A stretch of DNA of 41,504 nucleotides, taken from NCBI GenBank assembly GCA_937920545.1, contig CAKZUG010000116.1, positions 1 to 41,504 of the forward strand. The letters are read 5' to 3'. The stretch's first letter is position 1, and each line of letters opens with the position of its first letter. This DNA is from an uncultured Saccharophagus sp. (GTDB lineage: Bacteria > Pseudomonadota > Gammaproteobacteria > Pseudomonadales > Cellvibrionaceae). Below are positions 14,740 through 22,680 of this stretch, one piece after another. The translations under genes were made by a program, and so were the position numbers. The notes under the pieces were generated by a model. That model saw nothing but the letters and a program-made list of their open reading frames with translations. It did no database searches and had not been told where the DNA came from.

Positions 14740-16494
14740 TTATTGAGCACTAAAAAACTGGATGAGATTGCGAAGCAATACGTTATTTGGGTGATCGTTA
14801 AGGGCTTTGTTGGCCAGTAGCCGTGCGGTTTGCTTGTCACCTTTTGCCCACAAAGCGCGTGATAAGTGCGCGACAATTTCGGGGTCGTTAATTAATGATA
14901 ATGCACGCGTGAGTAACGTAACGGCAGTATCAATATTACCCCGTTTAAATTCAACCCAACCCAAACTATCAATAATGAGGGGGTTGTTGGGTTCTAGTTC
15001 GTAAGCGCGGGCAATGAGCGAGTAGGCTTCATTGACGCGGTCTGTTTGATCGGCAAGCGAGTAACCGTAAGCATTCAACGCGGCGGCATGGTTGGGGCGT
15101 AAGCTAATAATGCGCTTGAAATCATGTTCGGCTTTTAATAGGTTATTGTTTCCTAGGTGCATCATGGCGCGTGAATATAATACTTGAGTATTGTCGGGCG
15201 AGAAACTCAAGGCTTTACTGAATGCGCTTTGGGCTTGATGGATTTTTTTAGCATCGGCCAGTAAGTTACCTTTTCGTAAATACAACGCATCGAGGTATTT
15301 CTCTGGGCTGTTATCGATTGTGCGTTCAATATACGTGATTGCTTGCGGTATGCTGTCAATTTGGCTAATAAGTTGGCTGGCTTGATAAATTGCAGCTAAG
15401 TAGTAATCACCTGCACTGACTTGCTTGTAGTGAACAAGTGCTTGAGCGGTGTTGTCTTGCTTCAGATAAATATTCGCAAGCGAATAATGCGCAATAGATG
15501 TTTGCTGTTTACGGTCAATAAGTTGTTTAAAGTGGCTAGCGGCACTTTTATAATTTTGCTGTTTTTCTTCTATGATGGCGAGGGCGAGTAATATCTCATT
15601 ATTGTTGGGTTGCTGGCTGAGCAGTACCGAGTACTGTGCATGCGCGGCGTCTAAATTTCCTTGTTTTGCCAGCAGTTTGGCGTAGCGTAAGCGAAGAGCA
15701 GGGTTGTAGGGAGCAAGTTGTACTAAGTCTCCCATTTTAGCGACGGCTAGCTCATTGTTTTCTAATAGTTGATGCAGGCGGGCCTGTTGGTATGTGGCTT
15801 TGATGTTTTTGGGCTCAAGAGTTTGCGCTTTGTTAGCAAAGTCTAAGGCGGGTTGGTATTGCTGTTGCTGTTCCAGCAGTAGGCTCAACCCCACTAAAAT
15901 AGATGTATTATCTGGGTAAGAGGGCAGAAGTTGACGGTATTGTTTTTCGAGTTTACGTGTCAATTCGGGCGTGGCGGGCGATGTGCGAGCAGCAATGGCT
16001 TCAAAATCAACCTGTTCATTTAGCGCTAGTAACGTTTTGGCATAAATAAAAGCGTCTTCGAGTTTATTTTGTTGTACCAGTGTTTCTGTTAGCGTTTGCT
16101 TTGCCTCAATGCTGTAGGGCGCAAGTGCTTCCCATTTGCGCGCAAGGGTGAGGGCTTGATCGTATTTGTTTAATGAGAAGGCCACGCGCGCCGCGCGCCG
16201 CGTCACTTCGATATCGTCAATGGTATTAACTTGTTGCGTATAATTATTAAGCGCTACGTCAAATTGACTACGATTAATGGCCATTTCAGCCACTAATAAC
16301 GCGTAAAGTGAGTCTTGAGAGAAACGTTTGTCTGCGACAGTAATGGGTGCCGGTTGCTTTGGTGTAGGCGCCATTTGTGCAGTGATAGGGGGTTGCGGTT
16401 TACCTAAAAATGCACAGCCGCTTATACATGCTGTAAAAGCATAAATCGCTGTATAGCGTGCGCGTAGGTTAAATGTGTTCGTTGTTTGTCTCAT
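14740..16494 (-). CDS. TPR-repeat lipoprotein upstream of lolB
   Basis: 584 residues. The N-terminus has a hydrophobic segment ending ISGC (Cys27), a plausible lipobox. From about residue 60 to the end it is tandem tetratricopeptide repeats; clear units include DNTQVLYSRAMMHLGNN, NHAAALNAYGYSLADQ and NPLIIDSLGWVEFKRGN. It corresponds to the TPR protein encoded next to lolB in Pseudomonas. It probably acts as an envelope scaffold, though its partner is unknown. In Pseudomonas hemA lies on the other side; here a transporter does. Confidence 0.88.
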   Translation of the reverse strand: MRQTTNTFNLRARYTAIYAFTACISGCAFLGKPQPPITAQMAPTPKQPAPITVADKRFSQDSLYALLVAEMAINRSQFDVALNNYTQQVNTIDDIEVTRRAARVAFSLNKYDQALTLARKWEALAPYSIEAKQTLTETLVQQNKLEDAFIYAKTLLALNEQVDFEAIAARTSPATPELTRKLEKQYRQLLPSYPDNTSILVGLSLLLEQQQQYQPALDFANKAQTLEPKNIKATYQQARLHQLLENNELAVAKMGDLVQLAPYNPALRLRYAKLLAKQGNLDAAHAQYSVLLSQQPNNNEILLALAIIEEKQQNYKSAASHFKQLIDRKQQTSIAHYSLANIYLKQDNTAQALVHYKQVSAGDYYLAAIYQASQLISQIDSIPQAITYIERTIDNSPEKYLDALYLRKGNLLADAKKIHQAQSAFSKALSFSPDNTQVLYSRAMMHLGNNNLLKAEHDFKRIISLRPNHAAALNAYGYSLADQTDRVNEAYSLIARAYELEPNNPLIIDSLGWVEFKRGNIDTAVTLLTRALSLINDPEIVAHLSRALWAKGDKQTARLLANKALNDHPNNVLLRNLIQFFSAQ

Positions 16495-16648
16495 TTTTAT
16501 TAGGCTTTTGTCATTACTGCTCTCATTTACCCTACTCTAGCGAAGTTATGCGCCATAAGAAAGGATTAATCGCTCAAAAAATTAGACTCCGTGTAGCCGT
16601 AATCGTTATACAGTATGTTGTAAATGCGTATTTAAAGATTAGTCATAC

Positions 16649-18421
16649 TTAAACTAATGGCCAGATTGTTGTAATGGCAAGCAGTGATGTGACGCCAATA
16701 AATATATTCATGGGGAGTCCTACTTTAATAAAATCACTAAAGCGGTAATTGCCGGGGCCATATACCATGAGGTTTGTTTGGTAGCCCAGTGGTGTGGCAA
16801 AACTTGCCGAGGCGGCCATCATAATGGCAAAAATAAACGGTTCATTGTTTAAGCCCGCGCGCGCCGTTAAATCGAGTGCAATCGGCAGCATTAATATGGC
16901 TGCTGCGTTATTCGTAATCATCTCAGTGAGTGCCGACACGCACACATACACTAAAATAAGCATAAGTAATGGGTTGTTTTGGCTAGCGGTAATCAGTTGT
17001 TGTGCTAAAAAAGTGGCTACGCCTGTTTTTTGCAGTGCCGCACCAAGGGCAAATGACGCAGCAATGGTGATAATCACTTGAAAGTCGATACTTTTTTCCG
17101 CTTGGCTTACTGTGCAGCAACCGGATATAAGCATCAGGCCCGCACCCACAAGTGACGCGTACAGCATGCTCGTTAAGCCAAAGCCTGCTGCGGCCACAAT
17201 GACCGCTAAAATCCCCCAAGCTAAATAGGCTTTTTCGTGGCGAGGTTGCAGTGTGGCTAGATCGTTAATAAGCAGGAAATCTTTGTTGTATTTTTGCCTG
17301 GTAACAAAGGCGGGGCGTGATTCAAGTAAGAGCGTATCGCCAGCTTTTAAGCGAATAGTGCTTAAGCTGCCCTGTAGTCGTTCACCGTTACGGGCAACAG
17401 CCAGTACAATGGCGCCATAACGATCATGAAATTGCGCATCGCGAATGGCGTAGCCCACCGCCGCACAATGGGGCGAGACAACCGCCTCGACCAGGCAGCG
17501 TTCAGAGCGGTCGGTGCTCAGTGATTGGTAGTTGTCTTGACCAATCGAGGGGATGATCCCATTAATACGCAATAAGTCTGATATGGCTTGAGTATCACCC
17601 GCAAATACCAGCCTGTCGTTTGCTTTCAGGCGCTCTTCTGATGGGGTGGCGGTCACAATCGTGCCTTCTCGCTCAATTTCAACCAAATACACACGTTCCA
17701 AGCCACGTAACCCCGCCTGCGCAACGGTTTTACCCACTAAGGGGCCGTTGGGCGCAATAGCAACTTCTAGGGTGAACTCCCTTAAATTACCAAAGGCATT
17801 TTGAGTGTTGCGGTTGGGTAACCATTTAGGAAAAAACACCAGCATAAAAATAATGCCTGCGATAGTCACGGGAATACCCACAAGCGTGATCGAGAATAAT
17901 GAAAAGCCCGCCTCGCCAGTAATGGCTTGATACTGGCCATTCACCACAAGGTTGGTACTGGTGCCAATAAGCGTAAGGGTGCCGCCTAAAATGGCGCTAT
18001 AACTAAGGGGAATCATTAATTTAGAGGCTGGGATGCCAATTTTACGTGACCACGCATGCAGCGCTGGAATCATGGTGGCAACAACTGGCGTGTTATTTAA
18101 AAAACCACTTAACAGCACAACGGGGGCAAAAATACGCGCTAAAGCACTGCGTTCGCTTTTTGGGTTACCGAGTATTTTATTAACGAGTAAGTCGATACCC
18201 CCTGAGCCATGAATGCCTGCTGCCACCACAAACATGGCGGCAACCGTTATGACGCCGCTATTACTAAAGCCTGCGAGTGCCTCGGTACTGGTTAAAATAC
18301 CCAGAACGCCGAGTAATATCAGTGCGCCCATCATGACTAAATGAGGGCCAAGAGTTGTTGTAATTAATATTGCGAGCGCGCCAACCGTAATGAGTAGCGC
18401 CGCCCAACCTTGCCATTCCAT
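16649..18421 (-). CDS. SLC13/DASS-family permease with two TrkA-C (RCK_C) domains
   Basis: 590-residue inner-membrane transporter. Residues 1-200 and about 400-590 are hydrophobic helices. They carry the family Asn/Thr motifs NNTPVVA and GTSTNLVV in the first half, and ITNNAAAILMLPIA and TPLGYQTNLMV in the second. Between them lie two cytoplasmic RCK_C domains (about 212-290 and 305-385) with the pattern LKANDRLVFAGD and LKAGDTLLLES. Members move dicarboxylates or sulfate with sodium, and the substrate cannot be told here. It is 105 nt downstream of the pit stop and may be read from the same transcript. Confidence 0.9.
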   Translation of the reverse strand: MEWQGWAALLITVGALAILITTTLGPHLVMMGALILLGVLGILTSTEALAGFSNSGVITVAAMFVVAAGIHGSGGIDLLVNKILGNPKSERSALARIFAPVVLLSGFLNNTPVVATMIPALHAWSRKIGIPASKLMIPLSYSAILGGTLTLIGTSTNLVVNGQYQAITGEAGFSLFSITLVGIPVTIAGIIFMLVFFPKWLPNRNTQNAFGNLREFTLEVAIAPNGPLVGKTVAQAGLRGLERVYLVEIEREGTIVTATPSEERLKANDRLVFAGDTQAISDLLRINGIIPSIGQDNYQSLSTDRSERCLVEAVVSPHCAAVGYAIRDAQFHDRYGAIVLAVARNGERLQGSLSTIRLKAGDTLLLESRPAFVTRQKYNKDFLLINDLATLQPRHEKAYLAWGILAVIVAAAGFGLTSMLYASLVGAGLMLISGCCTVSQAEKSIDFQVIITIAASFALGAALQKTGVATFLAQQLITASQNNPLLMLILVYVCVSALTEMITNNAAAILMLPIALDLTARAGLNNEPFIFAIMMAASASFATPLGYQTNLMVYGPGNYRFSDFIKVGLPMNIFIGVTSLLAITTIWPLV

Positions 18422-18512
18422 GCTGTGAACCTACATTGTAAAAGTTCGGCATGGTAATACGTTTAAAGCCATTTTCAAAATACCATAAAACTCTTTGCTT
18501 ATAGGTATAGGT

Positions 18513-18541
18513 TATATCGATCTGTGTTACAGATCGATATA
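18513..18541 (-). terminator. 13-bp hairpin spanning the pit stop codon
   Basis: Perfect 13-bp inverted repeat (18513-18525 with 18529-18541) around a 3-nt loop. The pit stop codon (18527-18529) overlaps the loop and one arm encodes the last residues YIDL. No U tract follows on the minus strand. It may protect the 3' end or partly terminate before the SLC13 gene. Confidence 0.45.
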
Positions 18542-20050
18542 CCGAAAGGCATAAAATAAACATGCCGATAACGCGCCAGAGGCGGGCACAGTAATAATCC
18601 ATGCCGCGATAATTTTGTAAAGGTGTTGTCGTTTAACCAGTTGCGACTTATACCGCGCCTTATGCTCTTTATGTGCTTTGTTTTTAGGCAGTTGAGTTGT
18701 TATGGCTTTGTAAGCATCACGCACGTCCTCAATGGGCATGCTGCCAATATTTTGTTTTTCTGTGCCAAATGTTGCATCGGCATCAATGGCGGCGTGCAGC
18801 CGACTTGAGTAGCGTGTGCGTAAAAATTCGCGCAAAAAGCCCACGCCAAATACACCACCTAGCGCAATATGTGTTGAGCTAACGGGTAAGCCTAATCGTG
18901 AGGCAATAATGACGGTTAAAGCCGATGCAAAGACAATGCAAAAACCGCGTGATTTATCTAATTCGGTGATTTCGCTCCCAACAGTGCGGATAAGTTTAGG
19001 GCCAAAGGCCAATAAGCCAACAGATAAGCCTATCGCACCCACCATCATCACCCAAATCGGAATACTCGCTTTTGCATGAATCTCTTGGGCTTGCATCGCA
19101 TCAACTATCGCGGCAAGCGGACCAACCGCATTGGCAACGTCGTTTGCTCCGTGCGCAAAGCTAAGGAGTGCGGCAGCAAAAATAAGTGGGATAGTAAATA
19201 AGCCGTTTACACTGGCAGTGGTGTTTTGCATGTTATTGGCTTGCTGTTTAATGCGCTTGACACAAAAAATAAACACGGCTAAAGCGATAATAGCGCCAAT
19301 GAATATTGCCTCATGTAAATCGGCTTTCCAGACCTTTTTAATGCCTTTTAATATCAGGTAAACGCTAAATGCCCACGCCATGAGTGCAATTAAATAGGGT
19401 ACATACTTCTGCGCTGCGGTGATTTTGTTTGCTTTAAAAATAATAAGGCGATGTATTAAAAATAGCATTCCCGCCGCAATGAGGCCGCCAAACATCGGGG
19501 AGATCACCCAGCTCGCGACAATCTTACCCATAACGGGCCAGTTAGCAATTTCTAACCCGCCTGCGGCCAGCCCAGCACCTAACACGCCACCCACAATAGA
19601 GTGGGTAGTTGATACGGGTGCGCCTAGCCAAGTGGCAAAATTTAGCCACACCGCAGCAGCAAAGAGGGCTGCCGCCATAAGCCAGACGTAATCTTTTACA
19701 TTGGCGACTTGGTTAGGGTCAATAATGCCTTTTTTTATGGTCGATACGACATCGCCCCCAGCAATCAAGGCACCTGCGGCTTCAAAAATCGCGGCAATAC
19801 ACAATGCCCCTAATAGCGTGATGGCACCCGAGCCAACGGCTGGCCCGACATTATTTGCCACATCGTTTGCACCAATATTGATGGCCATATAACCGCCAAT
19901 TAATGCTGCAAATAAAATGAGGAAGTGCGCGTTCGATTGAAAAAACCACACATACAGCCCAACAAAGGTGAGAAATACAGCGCATAACGCTAGCTTAATT
20001 GGGAGGGGCAGTGCATCTAAGCGATAAGGTGATCGAGAGTAAGCCGACAT
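18527..20050 (-). CDS. pit: PiT-family inorganic phosphate transporter
   Basis: 507-residue proton- or sodium-coupled phosphate symporter of the inner membrane. It has the two inverted PiT signatures, INIGANDVANNVGPAVGSGA in the first half and FAHGANDVANAVGPLAAI in the second. PVSTTHSIVGGVLGAG and PVSSTHIALGGVFGVGF are paired later motifs. A soluble segment of about 80 residues (roughly 400-480) precedes the last helix. Its upstream gene (20096-20434) is unrelated to the usual DUF47/PhoU-like partner. I see no Pho box. Confidence 0.94.
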   Translation of the reverse strand: MSAYSRSPYRLDALPLPIKLALCAVFLTFVGLYVWFFQSNAHFLILFAALIGGYMAINIGANDVANNVGPAVGSGAITLLGALCIAAIFEAAGALIAGGDVVSTIKKGIIDPNQVANVKDYVWLMAAALFAAAVWLNFATWLGAPVSTTHSIVGGVLGAGLAAGGLEIANWPVMGKIVASWVISPMFGGLIAAGMLFLIHRLIIFKANKITAAQKYVPYLIALMAWAFSVYLILKGIKKVWKADLHEAIFIGAIIALAVFIFCVKRIKQQANNMQNTTASVNGLFTIPLIFAAALLSFAHGANDVANAVGPLAAIVDAMQAQEIHAKASIPIWVMMVGAIGLSVGLLAFGPKLIRTVGSEITELDKSRGFCIVFASALTVIIASRLGLPVSSTHIALGGVFGVGFLREFLRTRYSSRLHAAIDADATFGTEKQNIGSMPIEDVRDAYKAITTQLPKNKAHKEHKARYKSQLVKRQHLYKIIAAWIITVPASGALSACLFYAFRYIDL

Positions 20051-20095
20051 AAAAAGCCTTTAAGTTAATAATATAAAAACAGGGTAGTAATAGTG

Positions 20096-20434
20096 TTAAG
20101 CATTAGCGTTGCTATGAATTGCTTCAAACTTTTTAGCGATAATCATCATAAGAATCACGGTTGTGCGCTCAAGCACCGAAGGTGAAATAGGCGCGCTGCC
20201 GCTGGGCACATGGCTATGCAGGTGAATAACTTCTTTTACGTGGTTAAACTTGTCGTTATTGCTTGATAATGACGGCACAGCTTTGATCACGGCGCGTAAG
20301 GTTGTGGCATAATTACCGTGACAATGTTTTTCGATTAGCTTTTGGGCGTGCCTTTCTAGCTCTTTGAGTTTACATTGTGCGAGGTGTTTAGATAGCGTGG
20401 CTTCAGGTAAGCTCAGGACTTCATGTGTTTTCAT
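20096..20434 (-). CDS. small hypothetical protein in operon with pit
   Basis: 112 residues, not recognised. It is soluble, basic to neutral and His-rich (for example EKHCHGNYA and HLHSHVPSG), with a predicted long C-terminal helix containing TTVILMMIIAKKFEAI, too polar at its edges for a clear membrane span. It ends 45 nt before pit on the same strand, so it is probably co-transcribed with it and may be a regulator or accessory factor. This is inferred from position only. Confidence 0.7.
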   Translation of the reverse strand: MKTHEVLSLPEATLSKHLAQCKLKELERHAQKLIEKHCHGNYATTLRAVIKAVPSLSSNNDKFNHVKEVIHLHSHVPSGSAPISPSVLERTTVILMMIIAKKFEAIHSNANA

Positions 20435-20556
20435 GGTAAGGTCTCGCAGGTTTTAATGGCTATGTTGATGGCTTTTATGCTGGGGATTTACCGTGCGCAT
20501 ACTCGTTAAATAGACGAAGCAACATACAGTAAAGGCTAATCGCCAACGGTGTCATT

Positions 20557-21156
20557 ATGAGGGCAACATGTACGCAGTGTTTACGGCCACAAAAAACATG
20601 TATTTGTGACTTAGGCGTTTGCGTTTTCTCTGCAGTAAAAATTGTTGTTTTGCAGCACCCCAATGAAGTAGCGCACCCTAAAGGTTCGGTGCCGCTGTTG
20701 TCAATATGTGTCGATCAAGTTAGTACATATGTTGGCGAATTATTTGATGTAGAGCAGCTAGGTTTAGTGCTCTCTGACTGCGTATTACTGTATCCGCCAG
20801 ACCCAGACTCAAAAGAAGCGGGCGCATACGTTGATATTAGCCGCTCAAACACGCAGCATGATGCAAGTATTAAACTCAAAACATTTGTCGTCATAGATAG
20901 TACGTGGCGTAAAAGCCGTAAAATACTGTACCTTAACCCTTGGCTTGCCGATTTACCGCGTATTGGGGTGAGTGGCAAAACCCGCGCATACCACATACGT
21001 AAAGCCGAAGTGGACGGGCAGTTATCGACATTTGAGTCGGTGGTGTATGCTTTGGGCGATAGCGAAGCGATTAGCCACGCAGAGCAACATCAGCTTATTG
21101 ATGCTTTTAAGCTGTTTAATCGGCGTATTGCAGCTTTTACGCCTTCTTATTTATAA
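20557..21156 (+). CDS. DTW-domain protein, TapT/YfiP-like tRNA-uridine aminocarboxypropyltransferase
   Basis: 199 residues. The N-terminal zinc-like cluster C5xxC8-x6-C15xC17 and the DxTW core D114-S-T-W117 followed by RKSRK define the DTW family. Characterised members transfer the aminocarboxypropyl group of SAM to a tRNA uridine, giving acp3U. ILYLNPWLADLPRI, HIRKAEVDGQLSTFESV and ALGDSEAI fit the conserved second half. It is divergent from the pit operon across about 120 bp. The exact tRNA position modified cannot be read from sequence. Confidence 0.85.
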   Translation: MRATCTQCLRPQKTCICDLGVCVFSAVKIVVLQHPNEVAHPKGSVPLLSICVDQVSTYVGELFDVEQLGLVLSDCVLLYPPDPDSKEAGAYVDISRSNTQHDASIKLKTFVVIDSTWRKSRKILYLNPWLADLPRIGVSGKTRAYHIRKAEVDGQLSTFESVVYALGDSEAISHAEQHQLIDAFKLFNRRIAAFTPSYL

Positions 21157-21186
21157 TCGAATATTTATTTGAAAATAGGTTTTATT

Positions 21187-21768
21187 ATGTCGTTAACTCA
21201 ATCAACCATGATGGCGCTGAATAGTCCCGCGCCAGCGTTTCATTTGCCCGAGGCCGATGGCGGGCATGTCTCGCTTGATCAATTTGCGGGTAAAAAAGCG
21301 CTTGTGGTTTTATTTATATGTAATCATTGCCCGTATGTTGTGCATATTGCCCCGGCACTGGCTGCGCTTGCTAAAAAGTATCAAGAGCAAGGCGTCGCGT
21401 TTGTTGCCATTAATAGCAACGATGCCGATACTTACCCCGATGACAGTTTTGATAAAATGGCTATCGAGAAGCAAAAATACGGCTATACCTTTGATTATGT
21501 TTTTGACGAAGATCAGAGCGTAGCAAAAGCTTATAATGCGGCCTGTACACCGGATATTTATGTGTTTGATGATAATCAAAAGCTGGTGTATCGCGGTCAG
21601 TTTGATGATACGCGCCCTACGCGTATTTCATCGGGCAATTATAGCTCGGGCGAGCAACCTGCCTCGGGCGCTGACTTGGCTAAAGCCTTGGATGTGATTG
21701 TATCTGGCGAGCGCCCAAACGAAGATCAGATCCCGTCGATGGGCTGCAATATTAAGTGGAAAAGCTAA
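21187..21768 (+). CDS. thioredoxin-fold AhpC/TSA-type protein
   Basis: 193 residues from the ATG at 21187 (AGG 8 nt upstream; a TTG at 21169 is a poorer start). It has no signal peptide, so it is cytoplasmic. The fold opens PAPAFHLPEADGGHVSLDQFAGKKALVVLF and has a C45-N-H-C48 motif followed by PYV, as in a common bacterial thioredoxin-like family of this length. CTPDIYVFD carries the cis-proline region. It probably acts as a thiol peroxidase or disulfide reductase; no specific substrate is known. It lies 30 nt after the DTW gene and may be co-transcribed. Confidence 0.85.
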   Translation: MSLTQSTMMALNSPAPAFHLPEADGGHVSLDQFAGKKALVVLFICNHCPYVVHIAPALAALAKKYQEQGVAFVAINSNDADTYPDDSFDKMAIEKQKYGYTFDYVFDEDQSVAKAYNAACTPDIYVFDDNQKLVYRGQFDDTRPTRISSGNYSSGEQPASGADLAKALDVIVSGERPNEDQIPSMGCNIKWKS

Positions 21769-21799
21769 AAAATTAAGACACTTTTAAATGAAGACGCGA

Positions 21800-22129
21800 C
21801 TAAATAAGTTCTGACTCATTGGATTTATACGGGGCAAGGTCGATGTGTTTTAGCCTTGCTCCGCTAAATATAATACACCCTGCATAACGTACGTCTCCTA
21901 CGCTTGAAAATTCAAACTGAAATTGACGCTCAACCGCAATAATAGTGGCTTTCGATCGCGCAATCCGCATTTTTTTTAATACCACGCTTTGATCTAATAA
22001 CGATACGCCATGTTTTTTCGTGTGGCTAATGGCGTGCTGGTAGGCTCTTCTTGATATGTTTAAGTGTCGCCAAAGTAGTGCGCAAACGGCTAAAAAAAAT
22101 AATGTGTAAGTTAGGTTGAGTAATGTCAT
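21800..22129 (-). CDS. DUF3301 membrane-anchored protein
   Basis: 109 residues with one N-terminal membrane helix (about 4-20), then HGVSLLDQSVVLKKMRIAR and a beta-rich RQFQFEFSSVGDVRYAGCIIFSGARL. This is the pattern of DUF3301, a small family of unknown function in gammaproteobacteria. The body should face the cytoplasm, given the basic residues after the helix. AGAAG lies 8 nt before the ATG. It converges with the thioredoxin-fold gene. Confidence 0.8.
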   Translation of the reverse strand: MTLLNLTYTLFFLAVCALLWRHLNISRRAYQHAISHTKKHGVSLLDQSVVLKKMRIARSKATIIAVERQFQFEFSSVGDVRYAGCIIFSGARLKHIDLAPYKSNESELI

Positions 22130-22370
22130 TGCTGCTTCTTGTTAAGTGATGGCTTTATCGCTGAGTCGCTCTATATTGTAGCTTTTTGTTTGAGCTCTGA
22201 GTGTATCAGATGTTCCCCGTGCTTCTAACTTAATGAGATTCTAACTCAATGACATTTTAGTTTAACGGGTTGCTGTTTAACGGCATTCTAGTTTAATTAG
22301 TTTACAGTTTGTATATTACGTCTTTTTTTTCAATTTAAACGTGTTTTGCTTTTAATATTTAGGCTTTAGA

Positions 22371-22490
22371 GTGTATGCGTTTTAAAAGCCGCAGCATGGT
22401 ATGTAAAATTGCGGTAAATACATCCATGTACGCTCGACAAAGGCGTCCTGCCTTTGATCGTTTTACATACCAAACTGCGGCTTTTTTTAT
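22371..22490. repeat. structured repeat, copy 1 (nested hairpins, T-tract end)
   Basis: Outer stem AAAAGCCGCAG (22384-22394) with CTGCGGCTTTT (22475-22485), and inner stem GGTATGTAAAA (22398-22408) with TTTTACATACC (22461-22471), both perfect 11 bp. In the apical region CAAAGGC/GCCTTTG (22438-22456) forms a third hairpin. Seven T follow the outer stem on the plus strand. The 24 nt at 22371-22394 recur exactly at 22518-22541. It looks like an intergenic palindromic element. Confidence 0.75.
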
Positions 22491-22517
22491 GGGCTGGGTT
22501 ATGTGCTGTTAGTTTGG

Positions 22518-22622
22518 GTGTATGCGTTTTAAAAGCCGCAGTATGGTATATAAATCGTGATGAATACATTTATGTGCCTCTGGTCTTTGATTGGTCTCAA
22601 TATGAAGCTGCGGTTTTTTTTA
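22518..22622. repeat. structured repeat, copy 2 (degenerate)
   Basis: Begins with the same 24 nt as copy 1. The outer stem is reduced to CCGCAG (22536-22541) with CTGCGG (22608-22613), then eight T. The inner stem and apical hairpin have lost perfect pairing. About 100 bp, same orientation, 147 bp downstream of copy 1. Confidence 0.7.
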
Positions 22623-22626
22623 GGCA

Positions 22627-22659
22627 TAAAAAAACGCAGGTGCTTGCGCGACCTGCGTT
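22627..22659 (-). terminator. Rho-independent terminator of the PTS permease gene
   Basis: On the minus strand a perfect 9-bp stem AACGCAGGT/ACCTGCGTT with a 9-nt loop is followed by seven U, 22 nt past the stop codon. Confidence 0.88.
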
Positions 22660-22680
22660 GGGTGTATCCGTGAACATCAA

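Larger units (their letters stand above)
22130..22680. other. gene-free segment with repeats (551 bp)
   Basis: No credible gene. From the left it holds the DUF3301 upstream region, a run of imperfect 15-16-bp repeats (22223-22283, for example TTCTAACT and GTTTAACGG units), two copies of a structured repeat (from 22371 and 22518) and the terminator of the PTS permease. Confidence 0.7.

Noticed and set aside
22384-22488. Terminator of an unseen plus-strand gene
   Set aside because: The stem plus T7 would work as one, but no plus-strand gene ends nearby; the thioredoxin-fold gene ends at 21768.
22371-22622. CRISPR array or riboswitch
   Set aside because: Only two copies with unequal internal structure, no spacers of even length and no cas genes. 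The pairing is of nested palindromes and there is no adjacent plus-strand gene to control.
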